Origin: Peromyscus leucopus
Taxonomy: Eukaryota; Chordata; Mammalia; Rodentia; Cricetidae
Direction: 5' to 3'
NCBI RefSeq assembly: GCF_004664715.2
Contig: NC_051075.1
Location: forward strand, 90,371,709-90,435,708
Length of the DNA: 64,000 nucleotides
Both the position numbers and the translations under genes were made by a program. Shown here piece after piece: positions 45,993-57,150 of this stretch; the first letter of the stretch is position 1, and every line of letters starts with the position of its first letter. The notes under the pieces are model-generated. The model searched no databases. It saw only the letters and a list, made by a program, of their open reading frames with translations, and was not told the DNA's origin.

Positions 45993-46352
45993 TGTATTAG
46001 GTACTGCTCTGTTGCTATGACAACTCATCACAACCAAGGACATTCAGACAAGGAAGAGTTTATTTCGGCTTACGGTTTCAGAAGGGTTAGAGTCCATCCC
46101 ATGCCGGTGAGGAACCATGGAAGCAAGTGGCAGGCAGGCATCGCGGTGGAAGCAAGAAGTTGACAGAGCTGATTGGAAATAGTTCGAGGGTTTTTTTGTT
46201 TTGTTTTGTTTTTTCTCAAAGCCCACCCCTCGTGAAGTACTTCCTCAAGCAAGACTGTACCACCTAAACCTCTCAAAACAGTGCCACCAACTGCAGACCA
46301 AGTGTTCAAATACTTGAAACGATGAAGGGCATTTAGCACTCAAGCCACTAAA
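45993..46352 (+). mobile_element. MaLR-like LTR inserted in a B4-type SINE
   Basis: Starts TGTATTAGGTACTG, a typical MaLR LTR beginning. It then has GAAGAGTTTATTTCGGCTTA, CGGTTTCAGAAGGGTTAGAG and ends near GGGCATTTAGCACTCAAGCC. Flanking GTGGC (45988-45992) and GTGAC (46353-46357) could be a 5-bp target duplication with one change. Family tentative. Confidence 0.6.
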
Positions 46353-46500
46353 GTGACACTCACCTATAACCCAGTACTAGAGGGTTTAGAAACAGAAGGA
46401 TCATGGTTCAAGGTCACCCCCATCTCAAATACACAGCAAGTTTGAGACCAACTGTGGCTACCTGAGACCCTACCTCCACATACCCAAACAAACTTTAAAC
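46353..46500 (+). mobile_element. B4-type SINE, 3' part (continuation)
   Basis: CACTCACCTATAACCCAGTA, GAAACAGAAGGATCATGGTT, CAAGGTCACCCCCATCTCAA, GAGACCAACTGTGGCTACCT, GAGACCCTACCTCC. Confidence 0.8.
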
Positions 46501-47397
46501 TGATAATTCTAAGGATGTTTTTTCCAGAAAGCCATGATAGCTTCATGTTATTTTCTAGGTTGTTTAGAGATGCAAATGGATAGTTCCCAGGTAAGAACAA
46601 AACCAGATTTAGTCTTTTAGAAAGGTCAGAGAAGCCCTTTCTCTCTTGTCCAGTATTCCTCCTTACTGAGAGACTCAGAGGTGGGGAAGAGGAGGAAGAA
46701 GGGCCCTGGCCAGGGTGCGTAAGGTGAATGAGGCTGATGGAAGCATTCTCCTGGAGTCCTGGAGACAGCAGGGAGCGGAGACACTGAGGGAGTGTCTGAA
46801 AATTTAAGGCCTAGGAGTTCTGTGAACTCTGAATTAAGTATGTAACTTAGCAAAAAGAAAAAAGAAAAAAAAAGAACTTCTGTCCTTAAAGGGAGGTGAA
46901 GTTCAAACTGGCTAAGCAAATAGACAAGTATTCTACCTGAAAATCTACTTTTCTTCAGGGTGTAGAGAATGCCGTGTCCCAGAGGGCAGATTGGAGAAAT
47001 ACTTAGGGTTCACCCAAACTACCGTTAAATCATTCCAAAACTCAAGAAACAAAAAAAAGGGGGTGGGGGCAGGGTTTTTCATTGGAACAGTTATATAATT
47101 TCATAAAGGACACTGTGCATATGAAGTAGGCTCCTTTTGAAGGGCAAATAGGTCCTGTTTTAGGTGATGTCCCTATTGATTCCTTTCTCCCCACTAAATT
47201 CCACTAGAGGAAATTATTTCTGCAGCTGTCTAATAGTTGGATTAAATTCGTCTCCTCTAGCAGACTACAGCATCCTATAAGCTACACTCTTGACACACTA
47301 TTGAACCTGTCACCCTTCCTCCTTACCCAGACACACTTCAGATGGACAGCACAGCATGTGGCCTTTCTTTTGGGTGTTGTCATTATTATTGTTGTTA

Positions 47398-47454
47398 TTG
47401 GTTGGTTGGTTGGTTGGTTGGTTGGTTGGGTTGGGTTGGGTTGGGTTGGGTTGG
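47398..47454. repeat. (GGTT)n then (GGGTT)n tract, predicted G-quadruplex
   Basis: About seven GGTT units followed by GGGTT units. GGG runs sit at 47428, 47433, 47438, 47443 and 47448, each separated by TT. Confidence 0.97.
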
Positions 47455-47476
47455 TTTTCTTTGGTTTGTTTGGTTT

Positions 47477-47742
47477 TTTTTTTTTTTAACTGTAAATCTT
47501 TTTATTGAGTTCTTTTTTAATTAATTAATTTTTTCCAAGCCCTATCACAGTTTCTCCTCCCTCCCTCCCTCCCTCCCTCCCTCCCTCCTCTCTTTCTAGT
47601 CCCTCCCCACAACCTCTCCTCTAACCCTCATCCCCATCCACTCCTCTTTTTTCTTCAGAAAAGGGCAGGCCTCCCATGGATATCAGTCAGCTAGTGTATC
47701 AAGTTATATCAAGTTGCAGTAAGAGCGACCTTTCTTTTTTAT
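47477..47742 (-). mobile_element. Rodent L1 3' end, reverse orientation
   Basis: Poly-T at 47477-47488, then AAATCTTTTTATTGAGTTCT, a (CCCT)n tract at 47557-47589, AAAAGGGCAGGCCTCCCATG, GATATCAGTCAGCTAGTGTA, TATCAAGTTGCAGTAAGAG. Typical antisense L1 3' sequence. TSD not found. Confidence 0.88.
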
Positions 47743-48289
47743 TCCCGGTGCCTCATCCACGATCTGGCCTGCACTTCATAAATGTCTCCTCTGGTAGCCA
47801 TTACCTTGAGAGTTCTGTTAATAGGGGAAAACACTTGGAACAGGGGGCCCAAGACCCTGCTATCACAGCCCTAAAATATGTGCAGTTTATAAACAAGCTC
47901 ATGAGCCGTTAGTGTGTTCTTTCTTTCTACATTAATGAATATTTCTCTATAGTGACATCATAAAATTTGTATGTAGCACCAATTTCTCTTTAACTTTTTT
48001 GAAGATGGCAAAGTTAAAATTTAATTTTCTGCATATATATGTGGGCCTTCTACTCTTACTGGTAATATTTAAATATTTAAATTTATATACCCAGAATTCG
48101 TTGTATTTTTCTTCTAGAAAATGTTTTATCACCTTTATTTCAACAAAATTATATGCAATAATAATACAATTTTCAAGTAATATCAATTCTTCATAAAAAC
48201 ATGCCCAACAGTGCAATGTTTTCTGAACTATGCATTCCATCTGTCTTAATGGTTTTTTCCTATTTTTATTATCCTGAGTGAGGTAACAT

Positions 48290-49390
48290 TTGAAGTTATT
48301 CTATATGTATATTTTGTATAATACTTAAGTCATTCTATAAGTTATTGGTTTCATTGTGATGTTCCATACATATGTATATTGTGCTTTAATCAATCCCACC
48401 CTCCCCACTACCATTTTTTTATCCTTTCTTCTCTCCTCCCACCCCCAGCCTCCTGTCTTAATTCTAATGGTCACTCTCTTACCTTCAGATCTTTGTTTTC
48501 CACTTAAGTTCTATGAATGTGAAAAAAAAAAGTAATACTTGTCTCTGAAAGTCTGTTTTGCTTCACATACTTGATGGTTTCTGGTTCCATCTGCTCTCCT
48601 GTAAATGATATGGCTTCTTTGGAGGCTGAGTAAAACTCCACTGAGTACCTACATGGTTTTTTTATGCATTCCTCTGACGGGTACCCAATCTGGTTCTGTA
48701 GTTTTGCCACTGTGAGTATGGGACCCATAAACATGGGTAGATATTCTGTGTGCCGGCTTCATTTCTTCCCTGATACCTGGGCATGGTCAAACTGGATCAT
48801 GTGCTATTTCTGGTTTTAGTTTTTGAAGCAAACTCAATGCTGTTTTCCTCAGTGGCTGGGTGACTTACAGCTTCCTACCAACAGTATAAAAGGGTTCCTT
48901 TCCTTTTCTCTCTGGCTGATTGCCTTTGTATTTTGATACAGCCATTCTGAATGGGACAGATTGGAATCTCTGTATGCTTTTGATTCATGTTTCTCTGACA
49001 GCTGAAGGTGCTGGGTATTTTTTTACACATTTAATGATTATTTGCATTTCTTCTTTTGAGAAGTATTTGTTCAGATAATTTACCCATTTATTGTTTAGAA
49101 TGCTTGTTCTTTGTTCTTTTATTGGTCACTTTTATGACTTCAGTGTATGTGTGTCTGTCCATCTGTCTTCCTTCATCCCTCATCCCTTCTCCAGTACCTT
49201 AGATCAGTTTATGAAAGGATTTTTTGGTCATGTTTATCTTTGGTTCATTGGTCTGTTGCATTGGTCTTTTAATCTTTATTTCCACTCTCATCATTATCCC
49301 TTCTTTCTGCTAGATTTAGTTTTGTCTTGTTCCAGTTTTTTCTAAGATCTTGAGATGTATTACTAGGCTATATATTTTAGCTCTCTTTGA
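48290..49390 (-). mobile_element. Older L1 ORF2/3' fragment, reverse orientation
   Basis: GATGGTTTCTGGTTCCATCT, TGAGTAAAACTCCACTGAGT, TTTGCCACTGTGAGTATGGG, ATAAACATGGGTAGATATTC, CCAACAGTATAAAAGGGTTC and GCATTTCTTCTTTTGAGAAG align in order with the antisense end of L1 ORF2 as remembered. Confidence 0.8.
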
Positions 49391-49519
49391 TTTTTTTTTA
49401 ATGCAGTAATTCGTAGCTCTCAGCACCCCTCTTAAAACTGCTTTGACTGGAGGCTGTGTTCCATTTTCATCTGACTCTGTGAATTTTCAAATTTTCCCCT
49501 CACTCTCACCTTATCAGAA

Positions 49520-49622
49520 AGGACACATAACTCTGTGGCCCAGGTTGGCCTTGTCCTAGTAATTATCTTCTCTTATCCTCCCATGTGACTGGAGTGCCTG
49601 GTATGTGACAACTCTAGCCTTC
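49520..49622 (-). mobile_element. Diverged B1-monomer-like fragment, reverse orientation
   Basis: TGTGGCCCAGGTTGGCCTTG and CTTATCCTCCCATGTGACTG followed by GGAGTGCCTGGTATGTGACA resemble an old inverted B1 monomer. Confidence 0.6.
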
Positions 49623-50831
49623 AATGGTTGTCAGCTAGTTGTCAAAGAATCAGTACCACTCTTCACATACATTATATCTAACACTATTCATCTACAAGCC
49701 AGGGAAATAAGAATCATACAGAATTTACCATCGTAGCCAGTCAGCACATACACATGTTTGCAATCACATAAAACTTCTGAATCACTTCAGTATCTAAACC
49801 AGAGCCAGATTTAGAAAATGTGAAGTTGTTAATTTGAAAATAATATTCACTATGTAATAATCCATTGCATTTCCCCACTCATACTTAGAGCCTGGCAAGT
49901 CAGTGTGGTGCCTTACACAAGGGCTCCCACACAGTAACATTTTAGTTTTGGATATGGGGCAAAATGTGGACTAGACTGTCTAGGGGCCTAGTAGTTATCT
50001 ATCATAACCATAGTGATAGAGTCACAAGAGAAGAGGCTTAACCTACTTAATTGCCATACATAGAACATTTAAAGTTGTTACTATATGTTTCGGCTTGCTC
50101 TGGATCCCAGGTCACAGAGGAGTCCATGAGCAACTTTGTATAAAGCCTGTATAATGATAAATGCATGAGTCCCAAGGCAAGAGTCTCCCATTATTGGTGT
50201 TCTAGGGTCCTACTGTATTCATTTCCTATGTGTGATTGATCAAATAAATATTCCTCTTAAAAATGAAGGAACACTAAGCACCTGAAAGGGGAGGTTTTTG
50301 CAGAGCTGACATCAAAAGGTAAAAAAGATGAAGCTAGAGGTGGCTGAAAAAAAAAAGTCCCATTCATCATTTGTTTAGTGTTGTCCGGGAAGACTCATCA
50401 CTTCTACGTGAGGACAGCTCTCCCTGACATACAGTTTCTTGAATTAACCTTGTTTAGATAATTTAAAGGTTTAGTTTGGGGTTTTAGTCTCTTGTGTCCT
50501 CCATTTGGGGTTCACATCACCCCATGGTCAGGTTTTGGGAAGCAGGAATGTCTTCTGTTATGTAATAGTAATCTAATTACTTCAGTCCACATTTTTATTA
50601 TTTACCACAGCATGCAAAGCATGGGATATTTCTATAAAAACGCAAAGCCCTCTACTTCACTGAGAGTCACAGACTCCCAAAAAGATTTCTCAGAGGTTGC
50701 TTTCATCCTGAAGAAAAACAGATATTTAGGGTTTGGTTGTGTTTATTGTTGCTGCCAGATATGAACCTGGTCAACAGGTTCATATTAGTGAACAATGACT
50801 AATTAGACAGAACAGAGTAAAACATATTCCA

Positions 50832-51060
50832 GGGTTGGAGAAATGCTTGGTTAGTAAGGGCTTGCTGTGAGGGCGTGAGACCTGAGTCTAGATCCTCAGA
50901 ACCCAGGAGAAAAGCCAGAAACACTGCTGAAAGTCTGTAATCCCAGCCCTGGAAAAACAGAGACAAAGGATCCCTGTGTCTCCCTGGCCAGTCAAACCAA
51001 ATCAGTAAGCACCAGGTTCAGTGAGAGACCTTGTCTCAGTAAAACAAGTGCAATTAAAGA
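50832..51060 (+). mobile_element. B4/RSINE-type SINE
   Basis: CAGGGTTGGAGAAATGCTTG, GAGACCTGAGTCTAGATCCT, AGTCTGTAATCCCAGCCCTG, GAGACCTTGTCTCAGTAAAA, followed by a CA-rich region and the microsatellite at 51146. Confidence 0.87.
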
Positions 51061-51145
51061 AGACATGAACTTTTACCTCTGACTTCCACTCATGCATACA
51101 CATATGTATACACATGTGCACATACCCACATAAACACATATATAC

Positions 51146-51200
<55 letters not shown>

Positions 51201-51206
51201 ACACTC
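51146..51206. repeat. (CA)n microsatellite
   Basis: CA run of about 50 bp with an ATAC interruption, at the 3' side of a SINE. Confidence 0.97.
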
Positions 51207-51674
51207 AGCAATGTTCTGTATGTCTCTTCTACCCAGCCCCATATACCTATATCCTGTAAACAATTTTAGACTAGTCTTTTTAAGCCACATATTAGAAAAT
51301 TCCTCCAAGGAAATTTAAAAAATATATATGGCTTAGAAGTTAAATATATTCTTCTATCCTCAACCATCTTAATTCTTTAAGTGTTAAAACTAGGTCGGGA
51401 TGTGAACTGCCCATGTATGTGTTACATTGTCTCATGTTAATCAGCGATTATGACTTCTACTTTAAGTCATATTTGATCCCTTAGAGTGTTAATTCTTCCT
51501 GTCACTGTGTATTCGGCTAAAGCAGCCAAATGATGAGAGCCTCCAGATAAATGCAAGTTTTACTATGTTATTAGTCTTTCTCCATAAAAATTCTCATCTT
51601 TTTCCAATTTGAGACACAATAGAATACTCAAACCATTTCATATACTCACTTGGCCTACCCTGGCAGGATCCAGG

Positions 51675-51885
51675 ATTATTTTATTTTTTTATTATGTGTA
51701 TATCTGTATGTGGGTATGTACACATGACTGTAGGTGCCCTCAGAGACCAGAAGACAGTATCAGTTCCTCTGGAATTGGAATTACATGTGGTTGTAAGTCA
51801 CCAAACATGGACACTATGACCCAAATTCCAGTCTTCTGTAAGAGCAGCAAACATTCTTAACCACTGAACCATCTTTCTTGTCCCT
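51675..51885 (-). mobile_element. B3-type SINE, reverse orientation
   Basis: GTGGGTATGTACACATGACT, GTGCCCTCAGAGACCAGAAG, GAATTGGAATTACATGTGGT, TAAGAGCAGCAAACATTCTT, ACCACTGAACCATCTTTCTT. It ends about 170 bp before an Unc13c exon. Confidence 0.92.
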
Positions 51886-52057
51886 TCAAAATTATTTTTG
51901 CATGCTACAGAATATTAGGTCTGCCTTCAGCAATGAACTTTGGCTAGAATACACAATTTTCTTCTTTATAGAAATACTGATAATAAAGGTCAATTGGAAC
52001 CCAGTGGCATTGTCTGCAAGCCACACTTTATTAATTGTGTGATTTTATCTGTTACAG

Positions 52058-52184
52058 AACATGAGAAGCAGCGGTTATGCAAGAGCACCGATTATATGAA
52101 TTTGCATTTCAAAGTGAAATGGTTTTATAATGAGTATGTACGAGAACTTCCTGCCTTCAAGGATGCTGTTCCGGAATATTCCTT
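52058..52184 (+). CDS. Unc13c: Unc13c coding exon (MUN domain, third exon in window)
   Basis: A 127-bp exon. The acceptor is TTATCTGTTACAG and the donor is GTAAGT at 52185. With the leftover G it reads [20 protein letters not shown], then [22 protein letters not shown], and leaves TT for the next codon. CKS(A/T)[11 protein letters not shown] is a signature of vertebrate Munc13 MUN domains. The KWFYNEYV and [11 protein letters not shown] forms favour Munc13-3 over Munc13-1 (KWLYNEYV, PEYPA) as I recall the paralogues. A run of ordinary codon choices with no stop across 41 codons supports function. The flanking intron carries a B3 SINE ending about 170 bp upstream. Confidence 0.94.
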
Positions 52185-52446
52185 GTAAGTAGTGATTTTC
52201 ACTCTCCCCCTTTGTCCTGAATTCACAGTGCTGCAAAATCACAGCTGAGTTGTAAAAGACTCTTCACATGCTTCTCATTTGAATGCAGACATCTCTGTCG
52301 TAAAACCACTGTGGGAAGATTTGCACGTCTCTGAGGCCATGAGGATGGTGTGGCATATTTCAAAAATCAGATATTCAAAGAGAAAGAAACATAGGATGAG
52401 CCCTGGTTTAGACGATGAAATTATTTCCTGTCAAAGTGCTAGAATG

Positions 52447-52765
52447 TATGGTGCTGGGACATAGCTCAGCAGTTTAAGCATTTGCCACACAAGCTTGCGG
52501 ACCAGTGGTTGGATTCCCAGAAACCCACATAAAATGTCAGCTGGGCATGGTGGCTGCCCTGTCAGAAGGTAGAGATGGGGGATCCCTAGAACAAGCTGGT
52601 TAGCAAGACAAGCCATATTGGTGAGTTTTGGGTTTGGTTGAGAGGGTCTGCTGCAGTGAATAAGGCAGGAAAGTAAGGGAGGATGATTCCCAGCAACAAC
52701 TGTGGAGCTCCACATGCACGCTCAAACACATATGAAACCATGCATATACACATATGCACAGCACA
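52447..52765 (+). mobile_element. B4/RSINE-type SINE
   Basis: GGTGCTGGGACATAGCTCAG, GCGGACCAGTGGTTGGATTC, GTCAGCTGGGCATGGTGGCT, GGGATCCCTAGAACAAGCTG, AGGAGGATGATTCCCAGCAA-like end, CA/TA-rich tail. Confidence 0.88.
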
Positions 52766-52944
52766 CACATATGGAAAGTGAGGAAAAGGAAAAAATGCTG
52801 GCATGCTGTTATTGACTTCTAGATAATCAGACTTTCATTTTAATGCAAGTTATAACCACCTTTGAAATTCATGTATCTGAAGTAGAAATGATTATTTAGC
52901 AATGGCACTTTAATTTTATGAGGCCTTTTTTTTGTTTGTTTGTT

Positions 52945-53310
52945 TTAGTTTCTTTTCTCTTGGCTGTGATGAAATGCCTTACAGAAACAATGTAAGGGAG
53001 ACTTCTTATTTGGGCTCACAGTTCCAGGCTATACTCTTTTAGGGGAGGAAAGTCACAGAGGCGGTGTTTCAAGCATCAGGTCACATCATATCCACAGTCA
53101 AGAAGTAGATGAATGCTTGTGCATAGCTCACTTCCTCCATTTTATACAGTTCAAGGTCCCAGCCCAGGGAATGATGGCTCCCACAGTGGGTGGGTCTTCA
53201 CACCTCAACTAACTGAATGAAGAGGCTCCCTCAGAGGCACACCTAGAGAACCAACTGCCTCCTGATTCTAGAACTTATTAAATTGACAGTTGAGATTAAC
53301 CATCCATGTC
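52945..53310 (+). repeat. Rodent interspersed repeat, family not assigned (group 1)
   Basis: TTGGCTGTGATGAAATGCCT, TTATTTGGGCTCACAGTTCC, CAGCCCAGGGAATGATGGCT, CCCACAGTGGGTGGGTCTTC. Same group as 5205-5650 and 44166-44490. Confidence 0.65.
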
Positions 53311-53999
53311 TGTCAAATACATTTGTAATCCTACAGCCACTTGGAGCGTATTCTGCATCAGAACTCTATTTGATTCTGGTCAAAGGGGTCTTCCAGACTC
53401 TTGTCTATAGAAGATTAGTGTGGAAGATAAAGACCTCACCCTGAAGCAGTGTGTATTCAGGCAATATTGATAGTCACAAAAGTTATGATGAAGCAGAGCA
53501 AAATGAAACAAGCTCATTTAAAGAGTGCAAACAATTCACAAGAAGAGTCTTACTCCATTTGAAGGACTGATGTCTCTAGATGGAGCAGCATCTATTGTAG
53601 ACTTGAAAAACTCAGTCAGGTTAGGTCAAGAAAAAAACAGGAAAGTGCTGATGCAGAAATGAAGGCCGAGAGTTTGGACTCCGTGGGCTCTGATACATTG
53701 ATACTCTTGCTCTTCTAGTGGAGTCTAAGGTATTGTACCCAGATCAGTAGGAAGTGATATCAGAAAAACAGCTTTAAACTAGACTGATATAAATTGATGC
53801 TGTGAAGCGTGTACCAGTCATTAGGCATCATGAGAATTGGAAGCAACAGAGACTAGGGGACAGAGCAGAGATTTAGGAGTTAATGAGCAATGTAATGATG
53901 GGATACTAACAGCCTCAGTGTGATCTCCTCACAGAGGAACACAAGAGCATGGTGACACAAGTTAACATTCTACATCATGAAGGATGCATGAGAGGATGT

Positions 54000-54060
54000 G
54001 GGTCACAGGATGCAGGTTGTGGGTCACAGGATACAGGCTGCAGGTCACAGGATACAGGTG
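54000..54060. repeat. Tandem repeat, three units of about 21 bp
   Basis: GGTCACAGGATxCAGG repeated three times with TTGTG / CTGCA linkers. Confidence 0.95.
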
Positions 54061-54154
54061 TCAATTAAGAGGGACACTCTCAAGAGCTATTATAAACCAG
54101 AGTGGCTATACTTCATGACAGCATATTATCTGATTGAAAATTGCTAAGAATTGT

Positions 54155-54440
54155 GCTGGGGAGGTGGCTCAGCAGTCAAATCACTTGCTACTCCAATGTT
54201 AGGAATGGGATTCCAAGAATCCATGTAAATGCCGCGTGGACACAGAGGGTCACCTGTAAATCCAGCAATTAGCAATTGGAAAGAGAACAAGTTGCCTGGT
54301 TGGACTAGGCAAGTCAGTGAGCTCTGGAATCGTTGAGAGACTCTGCCTCAATGAATAAGGTGGAGAGCAATGATGGAAGACACCTGATGTCTACATCCAA
54401 CTTCCTCATGCACATGCAAAAAATAATAAAATAAAACTTC
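54155..54440 (+). mobile_element. B4/RSINE-type SINE
   Basis: GTGCTGGGGAGGTGGCTCAG, AGTCAAATCACTTGCTACTC, CCTGTAAATCCAGCAATTAG, GAGAGACTCTGCCTCAATGA, CTACATCCAACTTCCTCATG, AATAATAAAATAAAAC tail. Confidence 0.9.
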
Positions 54441-54648
54441 TGGAAAATTACTAAGAATTGACTTATGTGTTCTGGCACCAAATGTCATAAGTGTGTTGGG
54501 TAATGTATGTTTATTAATGTTTTAATTTAGCATACAAAGTAGTGGGGTTTCTATGGCTTTTTATATAGGCTTTGTTCTTATTCATTGTTTATGATAATTA
54601 GCTTGGTTTATCTTTTCTACAAGGTGTGCATATTTCAGAGCATGTATC

Positions 54649-54692
54649 AATATATATATATATATATATTGTACATATATATATATATATAC
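54649..54692. repeat. (AT)n tract
   Basis: Two AT runs separated by TTGTACAT. Confidence 0.97.
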
Positions 54693-55974
54693 TTTATAAG
54701 AGTTAACAATAAAATGAAATAAAGCCATGTGTTCTGTTACAAATAAAAACCTTACTAATTTTAAAAAATTAAAGACAAAATATTATAAAATTATGTCCTA
54801 TATTCTAAAAGCTTACTATTATATAGAGCACTTGAAATGAGAACAAGAAGGGTTAAAGACACATGGAAGAAAAATTCTGAAGATAGAATTTACAGAATCT
54901 GTGCAATGGGAAAATGAATGAAAAAAAGAGTTGGACATGAAGTAAATGCACACAGAGCAGTTGCTGGCATCTTGATTGAGCATAGGGAAGTAAAACAGAG
55001 GAGCTGTCTACCAGACATCTGCTTCTAGCTGTCTAGACTTATTACATTAAGCTAAAATCACACTCATGCTTACTGAACACCAGCTACCAACGTGAGCAAG
55101 ATTAAACAGAGTCAGAGAGCAACTAAGGCAGCTGTGAATAAAGAATTAGTATCCTTGAGGAGGGAGAAGCATACAGAAGACAGTCTGCATACACTAACTT
55201 CTCTCCATGTTCCACACTCAAGTCTGTGGGCCAAATGGCAATTCTGCGGACTTGGAGATCAAACACGCAGCCAATGACTCACAGCTTATAGCAATCTCCC
55301 TGGAGAGAAGCAAATGCTGGTGTCCAGGGTCAAGAAGGTTCATTATCCATGTAGGACCAAAATCCCAAGGAAAGGGAAGGACAGGAAAATGAGCACAAGA
55401 CTCCATAAGTATCTTCCCAGAGGTTGGAAACTTAATGTCTTCCTGCATAGCTCTCCACCTTATTCACTGAGGCAAGCTCTCTCAGCTGATTCCAGAACTT
55501 ACCTCAAAGACTGGGTTAGCCAACTTGTCAACTCACTCCAAAGACCCTCTTCCACCTTCTAAGTGCTGTGATTAAGAGCATACAGCCATGCTGCCCATGT
55601 AGTATTTACGTGGACTCTGGAGATCTCAATTACATCCCAAACATAATTTACATATGTGTGAAGACTGAGGAAGACAACCATCAAGTAGAAAGTGGGCACC
55701 AATGGTCTGTTAATGAAGTAGAGACTTTAGCAGCCCCTCTGTGCTCATGGAACAGTAGTAAGAGGTCCAGACTTTGCAGGGGTAAGGGGTGTACATTGTA
55801 AACTGCCCTGGCTCTCAGTGGACTCTGGAGGGCTCTGTCCTTGACATAAGAGCAGATATGAAAAGGGCAACTCAGAAGCCAGCCCTGTCCAAGGGGAGCT
55901 GTTCTCCCCAAGTGCCCTCTCTAAGGGAAAACTTAAATCTTCCCTGGAGTAAGTGATCAATAAAAGGTCCACAT

Positions 55975-56185
55975 GGGCCTGGAGAGATGACCCACCAGTT
56001 AGGAGCACTGGCTGCTCTTGCAGAAGACCTGGGTTAAGTTCTCAGATGGTTCACAGCCATCTGTATGTAACTCCAGTTCAAGGGATCTGATGCCCTCTTC
56101 TGACTTCCGTGGACTCCAGGCATGCAGGCTATACACAGGCATACAGGAAAACAAACACTCAAACACTCATACACAAAAAAATAGA
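55975..56185 (+). mobile_element. B2 SINE
   Basis: GGCCTGGAGAGATGACCCAC, AGGAGCACTGGCTGCTCTTG, GTATGTAACTCCAGTTCAAG, GATGCCCTCTTCTGACTTCC, CA/A-rich end. Confidence 0.95.
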
Positions 56186-56667
56186 CAAAACTTGTAAAGG
56201 GAGAGAAACAATCCTTCATAGGCAACAATGTAACATCCAACAAAAACATAGGGACCCACCTCACCAGAGGACCCAAAGAGAAAACACAAATGTTAATATT
56301 ATCAGTCATAGACTTTGATTTATGATTTAAAATATTGGGGTTTTAACAGAACATTTTAATCTATAAGAATGAATTAGAAATTATAGAACTGAGGTAAAAC
56401 TTAAAATGTAACAGATAAGATTATCGATAAATTATATAGAGCACAAAAGGCACAAAAATAGCATGACCGTAGATTTAGAGGGAATGCTTGTATGTAAAGA
56501 GGGGGTATAAAAGCAGTAAATTATGCCCAAAACAATGACAAAAGATACAGGAAAGAGTATATACAGTTAAGGTACAAAAACCTGAGTTCCAGAAAATGAA
56601 AAAACAGAAGAAATGGTACAATTAGCTAAAAAATAATCACTGCATTAAAAATAGAAGGAAATTACTG

Positions 56668-56848
56668 TTTTTGTTTTTTTTGTTGTTTTGTTTTGTTTTT
56701 GTTTTTGTTTTGAGACAGGTTTCTCTGTGTAGCTTTGGCTGTCCTGGAATTCACTTTGTAGACCAGGCTGACCTAAAACTCGGAGATCCACCTGCCTCTG
56801 CCTCCTGAGTGCTGGGATTAAAGGCTTGCAGTACCATGCCCAGCTAAT
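56668..56848 (-). mobile_element. B1 SINE, reverse orientation
   Basis: T-rich tail (GTTTT)n at 56668-56708, then TTGAGACAGGTTTCTCTGTG, TAGCTTTGGCTGTCCTGGAA, GCCTCTGCCTCCTGAGTGCT, GGGATTAAAGGCTTGCAGTA. Confidence 0.97.
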
Positions 56849-56917
56849 ATCTGTCTTAATCAAATAAAATAAGCCCTAAAAAAACAGACAAATAAAAACA
56901 GTGTAAAAATAACTAAA

Positions 56918-57150
56918 CAGGCTGGATTCATAGTCAACAGTTAAGAGCACTTGAAATAAGAGTGAAAATGCAAAGAACAGCCCAGGAGCCAGCCTTGTCC
57001 AAGGCTATCCACACTACTCTCACAGAGTACCAGAGTTCAATTCTCAGCACCCACATCAGGTGGCCCAAAACTGTAATTCCAGCTTCAGAGAATCTGATGC
57101 TCTCTTCTGAACTCCAAGCACTGCACTCACATACACATAATTAAAATATT
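56918..57150 (+). mobile_element. B2-type SINE with internal foreign segment
   Basis: GGCTGGATTCATAGTCAACA, GTTAAGAGCACTTG, then about 70 bp (56955-57020) that is not B2, then CAGAGTTCAATTCTCAGCAC, CCACATCAGGTGGCCCAAAA, GATGCTCTCTTCTGAACTCC and a short tail. Confidence 0.8.

Larger units (their letters stand above)
11310..52057 (+). other. Unc13c: Unc13c intron of about 40.7 kb
   Basis: Bounded by GTAAGT and GTTACAG. It carries most of the transposons in the window. Stretches over 300 bp in which I see neither gene nor recognisable repeat are 11310-13435, 14011-14755, 14951-15690, 15991-16499, 16637-17900, 18121-19455, 20560-21340, 22166-22715, 23291-23585, 26115-28036, 29371-29985, 31981-32990, 33049-34065, 34831-35770, 36410-36850, 38795-39668, 39896-40974, 43035-43980, 44500-44880, 45036-45905, 46503-47396, 47745-48285 and 49625-50830. 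All are A/T-rich to neutral, with no CpG island and no credible protein-coding content. Confidence 0.85.

Noticed and set aside
47398..47454. Interstitial telomere repeat
   Set aside because: Units are GGTT and GGGTT, never TTAGGG.
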